Shown piece after piece: positions 63,635 to 64,000 of a DNA stretch of 64,000 nucleotides. The position numbers were made by a program, and so were the translations under genes. Position 1 is the first letter of the stretch; every line of letters begins with the position of its first letter. The notes beneath the pieces were generated by a model. The model made no database searches. It was not told the DNA's origin and worked only from the letters and a program-made list of their open reading frames with translations. Where the stretch lies: assembly GCA_016806145.1 (NCBI GenBank), contig CP063166.1:5208001-5272000 (forward strand), read 5' to 3'. This DNA comes from Variovorax paradoxus (GTDB taxonomy: Bacteria; Pseudomonadota; Gammaproteobacteria; Burkholderiales; Burkholderiaceae_C).

Positions 63635-64000
63635 ATGCCCGCCTCGCCCACCGATTCCTCCGGCCTGTCCCTCGAAACCCGCATCGCCCACCTCGGCAAG
63701 CACCCGGCCCATGCGGGCGGCGCGCCGGTCAACCCGCCGCTGGTGCGCGCGAGCACGGTGGTGTTCGACAGCGTGGCCGCGATGCGCGACGCCCGCGCGC
63801 GGCGCGGCGAGGAGCGCGTCTTCAGCTACGGCGCGCGCGGCACGCCCACCACCTTCGCGCTCGAGGATGCGGTCAGCGAGCTCGAGGGCGGCCACCGCAC
63901 GCGGCTCTTTCCCACCGGCCTCGCGGCCATCGGCATGGTGCTGCTGTCCTATCTCAAGCCCGGCGACCACGTGCTGATGTCCGACAGCGTCTACGAGCCG
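63635..64000 (+). CDS. metC: Cystathionine beta-lyase type PLP enzyme, 3' end outside window
   Basis: The first 122 codons are visible before the right edge. SLETRIAHLGKHPAHAGGAPV at the start, VFDSVAAMRDARARRGEERV, FSYGARGTPTTFALEDAVSE and LEGGHRTRLFPTGLAAIGMV match cystathionine beta-lyases of the Cys/Met PLP family. They split cystathionine to homocysteine, pyruvate and ammonia. The PLP lysine lies beyond the edge. The sulfur-gene neighbourhood (dioxygenase-like, rhodanese) fits sulfur amino acid metabolism. A related gamma-lyase is possible. Confidence 0.88.
   Translation, partial: MPASPTDSSGLSLETRIAHLGKHPAHAGGAPVNPPLVRASTVVFDSVAAMRDARARRGEERVFSYGARGTPTTFALEDAVSELEGGHRTRLFPTGLAAIGMVLLSYLKPGDHVLMSDSVYEP

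Overview
The window looks like a chromosomal segment of a high-GC betaproteobacterium of the Comamonadaceae, most like Variovorax. The evidence is very high GC with strong G/C third-position bias, a Bug-family (TTT) solute receptor, many LysR/GntR/IclR regulators beside single transporters, a gcl-hyi-glxR glyoxylate operon, and an Lrp-dadA pair. I saw no rRNA, tRNA, CRISPR array, phage or intact insertion sequence. Coding is dense, with 61 genes called (two cut by the window edges) plus one pseudogene.

Layout. 1-3.2 kb: acyl-CoA operon (Zn-ribbon/OB partner, thiolase-like protein with Ser in place of the nucleophilic Cys, enoyl-CoA hydratase, SDR). 3.3-6.6 kb: diguanylate cyclase, then Ku with small unknown genes. 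7.1-9.5 kb: NarL-type regulator plus hybrid kinase. 9.7-12.4 kb: lipoprotein with a PHP-type metal site and sialidase-like repeats. 12.5-17.6 kb: TRAP transporter, CnbZ-like protein and a divergent LysR, with codon use less GC-biased than the surroundings. 17.8-19.9 kb: DctA-type carrier and GntR regulator, with paired palindromic operators. 20-23.2 kb: AI-2E family protein, DUF2141 protein, carotenoid oxygenase. 23.3-28.2 kb: LysR and the glyoxylate operon, with two copies of a ~120-bp palindromic repeat. 28.2-32.1 kb: flavin halogenase-like protein and malic enzyme-PTA fusion. 32.1-38.6 kb: DUF917/OPT pair divergent from an IclR regulator, then a complete SsuABC-type ABC transporter. 38.6-41.1 kb: DUF2938, methyltransferase, MerR, Oxidored-like protein, and a deleted acyltransferase-3 pseudogene.

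41.1-47.1 kb is an envelope-themed block: two OmpR-type two-component systems around a PAP2 phosphatase and an LpxO-like hydroxylase. 47.2-53.7 kb: hydrolase, IRED-like oxidoreductase with HxlR, serine hydrolase, OsmC, GNAT, Lrp and DadA. 53.7-57.6 kb: a Rieske oxygenase divergent from an ABC receptor, a nucleoside-type deaminase and an orphan UreD; the two divergent promoters carry the same elements in mirror image. 57.7-59.3 kb: a sensor diguanylate cyclase. 59.3-64 kb: a sulfur amino acid block (LysR, cysteine dioxygenase-like cupin, four-rhodanese protein, Bug receptor, start of a MetC-type lyase).

The best candidates for something not yet described are the mirror-image Rieske/receptor/deaminase/UreD divergon, the cysteine dioxygenase homologue carrying both residues of the eukaryotic Cys-Tyr cofactor with its four-rhodanese partner, the WxWxIP flavoprotein, the lipoprotein joining a PHP-like site to exo-sialidase-like repeats, and a set of genes whose only visible promoter element lies 6-11 nt before the start codon.
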